A DNA stretch of 64,000 nucleotides, taken from positions 101,419,918-101,483,917 of the forward strand of contig NC_082683.1 of assembly GCF_949987515.2 (NCBI RefSeq). Reading direction: 5' to 3'. This stretch comes from Delphinus delphis. Taxonomy: Eukaryota; Chordata; Mammalia; Artiodactyla; Delphinidae. The notes beneath the pieces are model-generated. The model searched no databases, had not been told where the DNA came from, and worked only from the letters and a program-made list of their open reading frames with translations. The translations under genes were made by a program, and so were the position numbers. Shown here in pieces: positions 52,631 to 64,000 of this stretch (within the stretch, counting starts at the first letter, position 1; each line of letters starts with the position of its first letter).

Positions 52631-53119
52631 ACAACTGTTTCTAACATATAAACACGATCTCCCTGGGTAGCATTTTGTCATGTCCAAAATGACTGACTGA
52701 GGGAGGCTGTTCCTGGAGTCCAGGGGTTTTTTTTGTTTTCTGTTTTTCATACTAAAAATATTATTGCAATGGGATTTGGTGGGGGGGGAATGGATTTGAC
52801 TGACATGGGGGTGAGGCCATGCCCTTTTCCAATTTTTTCTCAGCAGAGTTCTGTTCCCGAGAGCCTGTGAAAATGCAGTCTGGTAGCCCAAATGCCGACA
52901 CCCCTTGGTAACCCCCTTCCTGGGAAGAGTCCCACACATTATCTACCGCGTTCCTGCAGCCAGAGAGAGACTCTCCCTTTTCTAACGAGACTTTCCATAG
53001 GTTGGTGCACTTCCTCAAAAAAATGTCTGACTAGTGCTTATTTTGATAACATCTGCTAATGACAAAAAACGTCACGTATAACTAACCTGAGAGTTAGTTT
53101 TCAATGTACTATTCGAGAA

Positions 53120-53300
53120 TAGTCCTTTCCTGAGCACCAGATGTGGGCCGTTCACGTTACACACACCCCTCTTTTCTCTTCAGAGGAACCCTGGGACAAG
53201 GGGTTGGTGGTCTGTCTTTTACAAAGGAAGGGGCTCAGCCTTGAGCAACTCAGTGACCTGCCAACTGTCTGGACAGTGTAAGGACTCAGACCCACGGGGT
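53120..53300 (-). repeat. MIR SINE fragment, minus strand
   Basis: CCTGAGCACCAGATGTGGGC, GTCTTTTACAAAGGAAGGGG and GCAACTCAGTGACCTGCCAA match reverse MIR. Confidence 0.75.
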
Positions 53301-53813
53301 CTCCCTCCTCAGTGTATGCTTCTTGCGTTGCTGGGCCACGGTGCGGGGCTGCTGTTCATGGGTTGTATTCACTCCTTCCTTTGGCTTCAGGAAATGCTCT
53401 CAGTTCCTTCACAGGGAAGCTGGGTGTGTGTGGCCAGGCTGAGGAATGGCTTGGGGTGCTGAGCCAGGGCAGTGTAAGGTAGAGGCAGGTGAGCGTGTGA
53501 AGGAGTATCTGCTGGCCCGTCTCCCTGCCCAGCACACGGCAGATGGTGAGGAGAGCTCTGCCTGGCTTGGGGCACCGGGCAGCAGGCAGGCGCTCCTGGA
53601 ACAGGCTCCCTGGGCACTGAGAAGTGGCTCCGGCCTGCCCAGCCCATCACACGGCAAGATGGTGCTCTGGCCATGTTCCTGCATGTCTTTCCAAACAGAA
53701 AGGGCTTATCTGGATCAAACCACACTCAGTCTACAGAAGAGGGAACCTCAGAGGCTCCATTGGACAGATGCAGTACTTTGTGGGGACTGGCTTTTTTAAT
53801 GGAACAAGTTATT

Positions 53814-53987
53814 ATTTTTTTTTTTGCAATACATCCTATTTTTATTTTTTAAAATTGAAGTAGAATTGATTTACAGTGTTGTATTAGTTTCAGGTGTACA
53901 GCGAAGTGATTCAGTTGTACAGGTATATGATATATAATATATATAACATATATATATTATGTATATATATCCTTTTTCAGATTCTTT
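53814..53987 (-). repeat. 5'-truncated L1 insertion, minus strand
   Basis: A T run, then AAAATTGAAGTAGAATTGAT, CAGTGTTGTATTAGTTTCAG and an AT-rich block. The target duplication GGAACAAGTYATT (one mismatch) is at 53801-53813 and 53988-54000. Only the last 170 or so bases of L1 were inserted. Confidence 0.9.
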
Positions 53988-55399
53988 GGAACAAGTCATT
54001 TTAGATGCTAAGGCTGAGCTGATAATTATGCAAAAATACTCCACACCAACCAGTGAAGCTCAAACCGCAATAGGGCTGCTGCTTTTAAAGAAAAATCTTG
54101 TGATTCTGAAACAGATTTTGTTTGTTTCTATTTTGCTACTTTACACTACAATTATCCTTATAATCCTTTTATCACAGTGACTTTTTTGGTCTCTCATATC
54201 TCCATTTAGAAATGTATAACTTTGGGAGGAGGTCTGCCTCAAGGATACGATGACTAGATATCCTATTTGGGCTTGAATATTATCGAGGGCTTTTGCGGGG
54301 GGGAGGAGTGAGAAAAGAAGGTTCCAATGGTCTAAAAGCTTCTGGATCAACACTGTATTTGCCATTTTGTAAAATCTCTGTTTCCGTATTAATTCTGTGT
54401 ATGGAAGAGAACATTTAACTGTAATCAACTCAATCCACACTCTTACCATAACACTTCTTGTCTTTTCACCATCTCACCCCAGGCTCTAGTTTTATTACTG
54501 AGAAGTGCAGAGCAAACACGCATCCAACAGTTCAGTGGCACGTGGACTCTAAGGAGAAGTGCAACTGAAGAGTGAGCCTGGGCGCTCATCTTCTGAGAGC
54601 GCTGGCTCTACGCGAGGATTTAGTCTCAAAGCCAAAACAAAATAAGCCTGACCTCATCTGAGTATTCCGAGTGCAGCAGGTGCGAGTTTGGAGAATCCCA
54701 TCTTTGGGCAGTGAGCAGTTGGAAGAAATACCTGAATCCTGTGTGTGTTGTGATTCTCTGCCCAGTGTTCCCACATCATCCCATCTGTGGATTCACTTGC
54801 CTCCCAAAATTTCATTTTGTCTTCCTCTCTTGAGGTTTGGAAATGCAACCACTGGGACATTTTCCAGTGCTAAATAGGTTTGAAGACAGCATCAGCCTTA
54901 GAGAACCCAGAGGTTTCTGCCCATACTGTGTATGTATTTTGGACTGAGAGTCCCATGGTTAAAAAAAGAATCTGTTTTACCCATATTTCAGCAGGATTAA
55001 GCAGGGATGACAAACAGTTCCCTGAATCTGACAGATTCAGTTTAATTTTTCACATTTCCACTCAATTCTTTTTTAAAAACTGATTTAATTTTTTAAAGAT
55101 ATCAAGGAGAAATATATTTCCAATGTAGGCAATGAATCTGTAATTCCATTCTTTTTTCTTTTCTCTCCATCCATCCTTCTACCCACCCACCCAACATTTA
55201 TTAAATACCAAGTAGGTGGCGCTAAGCATTAGTCCCTCTACTCACACCAGTCACTTCAGTTCCACACATAGTCCAGTTGTGAAATTAAACACTGCTTAAG
55301 TGTGGGTGAAAATCCAGAATTCAAACTAGAGACACTTGTCCCTTTGTAAGTTGGCCCTGCTTACAAACAGGAAGCGATCCAATTCAGCAGTCCCAGTTC

Positions 55400-55625
55400 C
55401 TTGGTGTAGTGGAAGGAACATGATGTTTGGAAACAAGTAGACGTGGGTTCAAATCCTGCTTCATGCTGTGCCATTCTGTAGCTTTGTGACTTTGGGCAAT
55501 TTCTACTCAACTCTATGGAATCATTTCTTTGTACATAATGTGAGACTACGTTGTAAGAGTTCAACAGAATGACATATGCAAAGCACCCATATTGGACATG
55601 TTTCATGGTAAGTTCATAATAAGTG
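55400..55625 (+). repeat. MIR SINE, nearly complete
   Basis: GTGTAGTGGAAGGAACATGA, GTGGGTTCAAATCCTGCTTC and GTAGCTTTGTGACTTTGGGC follow MIR order. Confidence 0.9.
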
Positions 55626-55664
55626 CCATTTCCATACCCCTCCATCCTCATCTGTTCATTTAAC

Positions 55665-55945
55665 ATTCATTCAGCAAACACCGTTGAGAGCCCACTGTGA
55701 ATCAGACACTGATCTAGGTGCTGGAGTACAACAATGAAGAGAACAAAGTCCTTGTCTCTGTGGGTTTTACACTCTACAGCAGTGTAGCACGATATGCACT
55801 ACGTCAGCCAAGGGCTATGGAGAAGAATAAAGTAAGGTTGAAGGGATAAGGGGGTGCTTGGACAGTGTGATTTATATAGGTGGTCAGGATGACTTCTTTC
55901 ATGAGATGACACTTCAGCATAGACCTAAAGGAAGTGAGTTCTCAT
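55665..55945 (+). repeat. Old interspersed repeat fragment
   Basis: CAGACACTGATCTAGGTGCT, AAGTCCTTGTCTCTGTGGGT, GTGGTCAGGATGACTTCTTT and GAGATGACACTTCAGCATAG give the clearest copy of the old family found elsewhere in the window. Confidence 0.7.
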
Positions 55946-55959
55946 CATCAACAAAAGAA

Positions 55960-56055
55960 GACCAACTCCTTAGCTACCAGGGACCATGTCATCTGCATTT
56001 TCTAAGTAAGCAGTGCATGAATATTTGACAAATAAATGAAAGAATGAATATTTCT
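55960..56055 (+). repeat. L2-like 3' end
   Basis: ACCAGGGACCATGTCATCTG and GAATATTTGACAAATAAATG resemble the L2 end. Confidence 0.6.
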
Positions 56056-56767
56056 ATTTGGGTGTTCACAAGTCTTAGTACCACGTTATAGAACACTCAC
56101 CAGTTTTCTCTGAGCAGCTTCCCAATACTTTTCTGTTAAACATGCTAACATGTTAGTATCCCATATTCATATACCCCCAGGGTTCTCAGATTTTTGTCAT
56201 CTCTTTTGGAGAAAAGGGAAGTGTGCCATGGCAACCAAATAGATGCTTTTCCTCCCTTTCTGAAGGTAAATCCTGGACCCTGATCTAAGATTCTTTAAGG
56301 CACCTTCTGATCTGGCCTTAGAAACCCCTGTAATTCCACTGGAAACCTCTCAAGGAGGGGGAGGCTTCCCATGGGCCCAGATCTTCCCTTTCTTAGGAGG
56401 TCCAAAGTATTCATCACTGACTGTGTGAGCGAGGGGACCGTGGGAGAAGACTGGGAGACCTGGCAGAATCCCTAGAGCAGACCTGAATCCCTGCAGCCCC
56501 CAAACCAACTTCGTGTCTCAGCAGTTTTCCAAATCAGAGGAATGTTGACAGGTCCATTGTCATTCAGGAGAGTCAACAGACCAAAGGTCAAGCAGGTGCA
56601 ACATGATTATGGTCATCTGGAAAATTTCTCCAACCCAACAGACCAGTATAGTGCTTTGCAAACTTTAACATGCCTACGAATCACCTGTGGATCCTGTTTA
56701 AATGGAACAAACACCCTGGTTATACCGTTGCCGCTGGTGTGGTTTGCCGTCCACATTTTGAGCATCA

Positions 56768-56980
56768 AGCCTCAAGTGGTCCCCAAACTTGGCTGCACGT
56801 TAGAATCACCCAGGGAGCTTTGAAAAACTGTAGCACCTGGATCTCATCCCTTCCCCTACGACCAGTTAAATCAGTGCTGGTGGGGGGCGGGGGGGTGGGA
56901 AAGACCCAGGCATAGGTGTTTTTTAAAACGCCATAGGTGAGTCCCACGTGCAGCCAAGGTTGAGAACTACTGCAACTGGC
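56768..56980. mobile_element. hAT-like (MER5-type) element
   Basis: The head AAGTGGTCCCCAAACTTGGC and CGTTAGAATCACCCAGGGAG, and the end GGTTGAGAACTACTGC, form inverted ends. A G-rich run with up to seven G is inside (56881-56899). A second, partial head of the same kind lies just before it at 56655-56730. Confidence 0.8.
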
Positions 56981-57094
56981 CAAGAACAGGGGCTACCTTT
57001 CAAGTGACAGGTGAAGGGAATTAGCATTGGATAAGCACCAGCTGTATTTCAGGCACTCAGCAGGCTACCTAGTTCCTAAGTAGTAAACAACGTA

Positions 57095-57320
57095 ACAAAG
57101 TAATGATACCTGACACTTGTCCAGCTTCTTATAATCTTATGAGAAATTTTGTTCACTGAATTCTCTTAATTCACTGAGGTAGAAAGCACACAGTTGATGT
57201 TTTAGATGAATAAAATGCGATGCATATTTGTGACTTGACCAGGATCAAATAGTAGATGAAAGAGAAATTCAGTTTCTCTGACCCGCAGCTGTCTGTTTTG
57301 CCCAAGCACTGCGACCTCAC
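57095..57320 (-). repeat. MIR SINE fragment, minus strand
   Basis: ATTCACTGAGGTAGAAAGCA, TTTAGATGAATAAAATGCG and TTGTGACTTGACCAGGATCA match reverse MIR. Confidence 0.75.
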
Positions 57321-59279
57321 CTGAAGCTGGATACACGAGGATGGCTGTGCACAAAAGTCATGTCGACGACACTGGGCATAACCTAAAGAGGCTGCAGTCA
57401 CCCCACCAAAGATTTCTCACTGATATATAGATTGGTTAGGAAACTGAGACCTGAATATAGAAGGGAGCTCGGTCTGTTGTGGGCTTTGGCAGACTGAGAG
57501 CAGCGGCGTTAGGACACTTAGCAGAACCCAGAAGCCTGCATTGCACGGGATTCAGATTCTTGGTCCTGCCATAGATGATGGGACCAGCCTCCTCCTCCCC
57601 TGTAGGGCCTAATGGATGATCTGTTCTGGAATCACCATCTAAAAAGTATTGGGAAATAACCTGCTTACCAGCCCTGGACAATCAGTCATAACAATAACCC
57701 TCCCTGCTGGTGGACAGGCCATTTCCAATAATTTTTAGGGAGTGATCTTGCCATTTGATATCCAAGAGGGCTCGGGAGAGAGCCCCTGGGCAGGTCATGT
57801 GTGGGGATGGCAGTGGCTTTTTTGTGGTGAGCGAAGTGGGACCTCCTTAAGCAGGAAGAGCAGAAGGCCCTGCAGAGGGGATCCTCTGGGGAAGCATCAG
57901 AGGAGATGCAGAGGGGAAGCAGCCTCGGACCTCCCGAGAAACGACAGGTGCAGCTGGTCAACCTGGCGGGCAACTACCGGAGTGATGTGGCTATTTCTGT
58001 GCCAGGACCCCAGGTTGCCTGCCAATCCCAGGGACCAGTCACCCTAAACAAATGAAGTGATATTTACTGTTCACAGTGTGGAAAGCATTGCTTGTTCACC
58101 ACCTATTCAGTGACTCATTCATTCATGCTATGATTCCTGAGAGTCCCACTAAGAGCAAAAGATATTTGACGAATGAATATTTCTATTCAAGGATTCACAG
58201 TACGTATTTTCATGTTCTGAAACACTCACCAACTTGCCTGAGAAAAATCCCCTGTAGTTTTTCCTAATCCTGTAAATGTATATTGGTTACAGGTTGGTGT
58301 GTTTAGTTGCTCCCATAGGACATACATACACAGTGCACAGCCTCAGCTCTGGAGATGAATGTGATCAGAGTGCCCAGCGGTTCCAACACTGAGGCCTCCT
58401 TTCTCCTTTCCCTCTAGAGATGCTTAAGTGGCCATGAAATCATTTCTCCGTACACATGAAGCTCACTAGGAAAAGTTTTCACCTTTTCCTTCCTTCTTTT
58501 TCAGGTTGGAATGCTGGTTTCCTAGAGGTGGAGTGGTGTAGAGAAAAGGAAATGGGCCTTGGACTGGGGGATAAGATCTGTGTGAAGGTAGGAGGGGAAG
58601 AGGAAGAAGTAAATGGTTCCCCAAACCTGGCCTAGGCATTTGGCAGGACCATGACACCGTTTCCAGCGAGCTCAGGAACTCACGACGTGGACACCATACT
58701 GCTGGGGTTCCTTCTGACATCAAGGCATCCTCTGTCACATGACCAGGTCATTCATTCAGTTGTGTTTTTGGTTCACAAGCAGTTTTTTTGTCCTTGTCCA
58801 TAGGAACTTGATTCCATCTCTTTTTTTTTTTTTAAAACTTTCCCCCCTCACCAAGTTTCCTTTGAATTCAGTTGCCTTCAGGAAGCTTCCAATCTAGGGG
58901 GAGAACTCCAACATATGTCTCCAAGGAGAGAAAGAGTGAGTTAGAAGGAGCCTGAAGGGAATAGAAGAACTTCTTAAATGCAAGGAGGCTGCAGTGTGAC
59001 TGAAAATGTGGAAGGGGCCTAATTTAAGAACTGACGCTGATGATGTTGTGGAATCTATCAGACACAGGCTCCGTAAGCCTTGGCGATCAGAGGGAGAGGG
59101 TCTGTGATCAGGAAAAGTCACTCCACCTTTCTGGGCATGGCTGGCTGTGAATAAGCAACATGGCATCACATCACCAGTCCTGAGCTCTCTGAAAGTGGCC
59201 TGGGGTCCTCAGTCTCTAAAGTGACGGGTTAGGCTGGGCTGTATCTAAAATCCCGACTGAAAGGGGGTGAGGGCTGAAA

Positions 59280-59475
59280 GGAGTCAGCATTTTTCCAGTA
59301 CCTTCTGTGTGCCAGAAGCTGAGCTCTTGCCATCCTGCCTCACTGAATCCTCACACCATCTCCAGCATCTCACATCACAAGTAAGGAACCTGAACACAGA
59401 CAGACTTCCTTGGGAATTAAACCCAGGTCTGTCTGATTTGGAAGCCCACGTTAGAGCACACCACCTCTCAAGCAT
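59280..59475 (-). repeat. MIR SINE fragment, minus strand
   Basis: CCAGTACCTTCTGTGTGCCA, CACTGAATCCTCACACCATC and GGAATTAAACCCAGGTCTGT match reverse MIR. Confidence 0.85.
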
Positions 59476-59955
59476 TTCAACCTGAGAGAGGTCAGTGATG
59501 TCGAATGTGGGAGGACTTTCTCTGGCAATATTTATAGAACATGATAGGCATAGCACTTGCACTGCAGTTTCAAGGCGAAGGTGGAAGCAGGCAACAAGGG
59601 AGTAAGGAAGAATCAAATTCAGTGCCTGTATCCTCCTCTTGTGTCTCTGAGTCTTGCGGTACTAACAGGATTCAGCCATTGTGGTATGACTACATTTGCT
59701 GACTTGGCCAAAGCTGAAGGAAATAGTATACAAAATTGCAACTCCCTTTATAATCTGAGTTGACACCTCAATAGAAAAAATGGGGAAAAGACATAGAAAA
59801 ATAAGAAAAAATGTAAATGGCAAATAATTTTATGAAAAATTCAGCCTAGCTAGAAATCAAAGAATGTCCATTAAAACAACAATAAAAATATAAATAGACA
59901 AAGGTTTTTAAAACCCTGAAAATTGTGTCAGTGTCCAAAAAGAGAGAAATTCTGT

Positions 59956-60105
59956 AATGGCCTATATGGGAAAAGAATCTAAAAAAGAGTGAGTATATGT
60001 ATACATATAACTGATTCACTATGCTGTACACCTGAAACTAACACAACATTGTAAATCAACTATACTCCAATAAAAATTTTTTTAAAAATTAAAAGGAAAA
60101 AAAAC
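59956..60105 (+). repeat. 5'-truncated young L1 insertion
   Basis: TGTACACCTGAAACTAACAC, AACATTGTAAATCAACTATA and CTCCAATAAAAATTTTTTT are the cetartiodactyl L1 3' end. The target duplication AGAGAAATTMTGT (one mismatch) is at 59943-59955 and 60106-60118. Confidence 0.9.
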
Positions 60106-60264
60106 AGAGAAATTATGTTAAAAATATGTATGATCATACAATGGAATACTATGCCAGCATTAACATTATGTTTGTCAAGAATTTAAAGCTATTTAGTGAC
60201 ATAGGAACACTCACAATATACTGAAACGAAATAAGCAGGAAACAAAACTACAAAAATGGTATAT

Positions 60265-60484
60265 GGGCTTCCCTGGTGGCACGGTGGTTGAGAGTCCGCC
60301 TGCCGATGCAGGCGACACGGGTTCGTGCCCTGGTCCGGGAAGATCCCACATGCCATGGAGCGGCTGGGCCCATGAGCCATGGCCGCTGAGCCTGCGCGCC
60401 TGGAGCCTATGCTCCGCGACGGGAGAGGCCACAACAGTGAGAGGCCCGCGTAAAAAGTGAGAGGCCCACAAAAAAAAAAAAAAA
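60265..60484 (+). repeat. CHR-type SINE with duplicated 3' end
   Basis: Full-length copy. The last segment AGTGAGAGGCCC appears twice, at 60436-60447 and 60456-60467, before the A tail. Short flank match GGTATA on both sides. Confidence 0.95.
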
Positions 60485-61955
60485 GGTATAAACCTAATTG
60501 GAAAACATGATTTTATGCATAGAAAAGAAAGAAAGAACTCTATCAGAACATTAACCATGTTTAGCTCTGGGTGGCAGTTCTTATTGCCTGCTTTGTCTTT
60601 TCCACATAGTCTAACATATTCTTACACTAGTGTGTTGTTACTTTGTGGATGAAATGCCCAACCAAGAATCAGGATTACCAGCTGTGTAAGTCACAACACT
60701 GGAAGGCTGCATGTATGACGTGAGAGGTTCAGAAAAATCTAGATGGTTCACAAGGTTCTTTTGAGCTCTAACACTTCACTCATTCATTCAACAGCATTTA
60801 CAGAACATCTGTATAGAGCTACGTACAATGCACCAACACTGGGGTCCCCCAGAATTAGACCCCAACCAAACGCAAAGCAAAGTTTGAATGTGATGCCTCC
60901 CGGTGCCATTTGACTTAGCCTTTTTCTGCCTAAGCTTTTAATGGCCTCATATTCTTCCCTTTCTCCTCTTCCCCTTATCAAACCCTGCTCTCAACATAAA
61001 ACTCAAACTTGATCCGATGGAAGTGTAAATGGATAGCAATGTCTTAAAAGATGGCTTCTCCCAGATGGCTTGACTAAGTAGGGATAAAAATTTTACCTAA
61101 AGGAACGAGGCCCTCGTGGCCAAATTTTAGGAAAAAGCTAGTGGGGTGGAAGAAGATTTGGGAGCTGTCAGAACCTTAGCTCTTGCGGTTCCCTCCCCGA
61201 CCCTCGCTTATTTGTCTGGTAAATTCTACTCATTTTCACACATCAATTCTTCCTTGTCATGCCTTCCACATCTCTCCCAGAGGGCGGGGTGCTTCCTCTT
61301 TCCTCTGCGCTCCCAGAGGGCCTTATGTTGCCCTACTGTCACAGTGACCCCGTTGCACTGTGGCCTTTCATTTGTATTGCACTGTAATTTCCACATCAGG
61401 CTATGAGCCACCTGAGTGCCTCACGTTCCCGGTATCCACGGCGCGCACCCCAAGGCCCAACCTAGAGTAAGTGACAGATGTATGACTAAATGATCTGCAT
61501 TTCAAGGCCCCAAGTCGGGCAGTGGCCTCCTTACCCTGTGGATGGGACTGTTTCTGGGTGTTTCAACGTCAGTCCTTACAGCAGCAGACAAAACATTGAC
61601 CATAGTACCTTTGGATTTTTTTTATCAGAATGGGATGGCCTTTATGTGACGAGTTTTGAACTTCTAATTCCTAACTTTCTAACCCTTAGAAATTCCCTGG
61701 GTTTTCAACCTGAGGATGGCAACTCATCACCGGAGAGGGAAATCAATTTAATAGGTTGGGATTAGTATTTTTTTAATGAAATACAATAGAAGAATAGAAA
61801 ATAACAATAAAATAGGAGACAAAAGTATTTTAAATCCAAGTATTCCCCAAATAATAATGTGTTGTCCTATGAAACTTTTGTTTCACCTGTGTATGTGTCT
61901 GTACACATTAGGTCATAGTGAGTTATGATAAAAAAACATGGACAGCCACCTTCCC

Positions 61956-62085
61956 TGGGGGGGTGGTGGTGGGATGAATTGGGAGATTGGGATTGACATA
62001 TATATACACTAATATGTATAAAACAGATAACTAATAAGAACCAGCTGTATAAAAAGTAAATAAAATAAAATTCAAAAAGAAGAAA
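61956..62085 (+). repeat. 5'-truncated L1 insertion
   Basis: GGGATTGACATATATATACA, ATGTATAAAACAGATAACTA and CCAGCTGTATAAAAAGTAAA form an L1 3' end. The target duplication GAYAGCCACCTTCCC (one mismatch) is at 61941-61955 and 62086-62100. Confidence 0.88.
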
Positions 62086-62634
62086 GATAGCCACCTTCCC
62101 AAACGATTGGGAGGGAAGGAGCCCGCCCCTTCCTGTGCTGTCTGCCCAGGGCTGAGATTTCACTGTCTCCTCCCTTCCTTCTATCCCAAACAGACACAGC
62201 TCTGGGATGGGCAGGATATTTTCCTTAGTGTAGGTTTGGAGTCCAGGGAATTAAGAGGACAAAATAGGATTTTCTGACCACAAAAATAATTTAGAGGCTC
62301 ACATCTACCCTCTCGTATCAGTCATGGGATTCCTGGAACCAGTCTTGTCCTGGATTCTGAGGAACAGCGGGCACCTGACAGGTATCTCAACAAAGGCCCA
62401 CCCCTCCCCTCCCCGACCCGCGCGGAGGGAGCCCTACCTCCCCCAGGGTTTGGACATTTGCATGAGCAGCGCCTCTGGGGCTCCGTGCCTCTCAGCTGAT
62501 ACAGATGATACAGCTGGCATCACCAGGCCCGGGCTCACAGGCTGAGTACTCTATTTAAGGAAGACTCTTGAAATAATACTGAACAGGGTATCCACCAACT
62601 CCTTGTACATCGTCTCATCTGATTCCAGCAGTAA

Positions 62635-62838
62635 CGCAGTATAGGGGCTAAAGCTGCCTTCACCCGCATGAGTAGAGTGATCTTGGGCAACTTAGCCTCT
62701 CTGTGCCTCAGTTTCCCCATCTGTAAAAGGGGGATAGTAACTGTATCTACATCAGAGAAGTACTGTAAAGATCAAACCAGCTACCACACACAATCCCCGC
62801 ACGCAGGAAGCATTCAATAAATGCTGATTATTATTATT
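62635..62838 (+). repeat. MIR SINE fragment
   Basis: GATCTTGGGCAACTTAGCCT, GTGCCTCAGTTTCCCCATCT and AAGCATTCAATAAATGCTGA follow MIR order. Confidence 0.93.
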
Positions 62839-63010
62839 TAATCATCTCATAAGCCTGTATGATAGTTATTTTTTTCATTTATAGATAAGAAAATGAGGCT
62901 CAGAGAAATTAAGTAACCTGCCCTATGTCATGCGTCCAGTAGAGGCAAAGTCAGAATATAAATCAGGAACTCCTGACTCCAAGTTCTGTGGTCTCTTTCC
63001 CTTAGTGATT
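62839..63010 (-). repeat. MIR SINE fragment, minus strand
   Basis: ATAGATAAGAAAATGAGGCT, CAGAGAAATTAAGTAACCTG and CCCTATGTCATGCGTCCAGT match reverse MIR. It sits tail to tail with the preceding MIR. Confidence 0.9.
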
Positions 63011-63190
63011 TAGGAGTCCGTGGGGCATCAGACTACCTCCTGTGCTCAACTTCCTCCTTGTCAGTCTCTGCCGGGCACTCTTGGATCAAAGGTGGCTGGA
63101 AGGATGGTAAGTCCAGGGCAAAGCTCCTTCTCAGGATTTTCCTTGGGAGTACAGAATTCATCTTTGGGAGAGACAGATTCTTGGGGGAGT

Positions 63191-63230
63191 TTGTGTGTGA
63201 GTGTGTGTGTGTGTGTGCGTGCATGTGTGT
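63191..63230. repeat. GT-rich microsatellite
   Basis: Mostly GT units with a few GA, GC and CA interruptions. Confidence 0.9.
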
Positions 63231-64000
63231 TAATATAACAGGGAATCAGAAATGGGGTCACTGCTTGCACTGGCATTCTTTTTGAGTTCTAGGCTAAGTG
63301 GATAGATACAAGCAGATATGGTAGAATCCTTATACCTTCAATTAACTTTTCATAAGTACGTCTCTATAATTGAGTAGGGCAGTTTGAGATGGAGACAATC
63401 ATGTGAGTGAGGATTTCATGGGCTGAGCAGCAGCTGTGCTGTATGTCCTGGTTTTCTCCAGCCTGTAATTTTCCCGTATATATAGTACAAAGACCTAATA
63501 ACGGTCCCTGCTTTTTCCTCACTCGTAACCCACAGAGGTTTCTTGTCCACCAGAGCTCCCTGTAATGACCACACTGCCGTATATAAATCCTCTGAAGATA
63601 GATATGTGTGTGGTGATCGGGAGACACAGGATTCTGCAATACTTTTTTAATTATCAAAGATATTTTGATGTGTTTGGGGTGGTTTTCCTGGATTTTATTA
63701 CAGCCACTTTTTCTTGAGAATTAAAATCCACGTGGGTTTTACATGGTACTTCTGTGCATCAGAGTCTTTGATTATAAAGTATGTCAGTTATGTCTCAATA
63801 ACACTGGAAAACAAGAAAGAAAAAAAGGCATCTGATTGAGCTGAGCTTTCTGGCTGCGCCGGTTAATAAACTGCTGTAGTTCTCCAGGAGTCCTTTTCTC
63901 AGATTTGTGCCTGGGCTGAGCCCGACCTGGGGACTGATAAGGGATCTTGGTGCCTATTAGAATTCTTGGCGCTCACAGGTGTTCCTGAGTGTAAGCGATC

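Larger units (their letters stand above)
59765..60640 (+). repeat. Old L1 remnant, split by two younger insertions
   Basis: Pieces at 59765-59955, 60119-60264 and 60485-60640 read as parts of one old L1 3' region, for example AATGTCCATTAAAACAACAA and ATACAATGGAATACTATGCC. A younger L1 and a SINE sit inside. Confidence 0.7.

Overview
The window is nuclear DNA from a mammal, almost certainly a cetacean. The main sign is about ten near-identical copies, plus several shorter and longer relatives, of a tRNA-derived SINE that opens GGGCTTCCCTGGTGGCGCAG. This is the CHR type, expanded in whales and their close relatives. Many copies still have perfect 12-18 bp target-site duplications and long A tails. 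There are no Alus, and the young L1 3' ends look cetartiodactyl. The window is mostly intron and old repeat.

One gene can be recognised, CASQ2 (cardiac calsequestrin), on the minus strand. Ten coding exons, matching human exons 2-11, lie between 43931 (exon 2) and 3123 (stop codon). Every junction is GT-AG and the ten exons join in one open frame of 329 codons plus TAG. If exon 1 has its usual 78 codons, the protein is 407 residues, and the published positions L167, F189, K206, D307 and N335 all fall where they should. Exon 1 (5' UTR, signal peptide, start of the first thioredoxin-like domain) is not in the window. It must lie beyond 64000, so the promoter is also outside and intron 1 exceeds 20 kb.

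Layout from left to right: 1-1.7 kb is the flank beyond the 3' end of CASQ2; about 1.7-3.12 kb is the probable 3' UTR, with a cetacean SINE inside it; 3.12-43.93 kb holds exons 11 to 2 with introns 10 to 2; 43.93-64 kb is intron 1. The introns carry about 16 CHR SINEs, five L1 3' ends or fragments (three short ones with visible target duplications), one large antisense L1, more than 20 MIR fragments, several hAT-type non-autonomous elements, L2 ends, microsatellites and G-rich tracts. No second protein gene, RNA gene or intact mobile element was found. The numerous short ORFs in the introns are translated repeats or chance frames.

Function: the gene encodes the luminal Ca2+ buffer of the cardiac junctional sarcoplasmic reticulum, three thioredoxin-like folds followed by a very acidic tail. 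Here the tail is 30 Asp/Glu out of the last 35 residues, about eight residues longer than the human tail as I recall it. I saw no undescribed biological system. The points most worth checking are the tail expansion, the lineage-specific SINE in the 3' UTR, opposite-strand G-rich tracts in intron 8, and several nested transposon insertions usable as phylogenetic markers.
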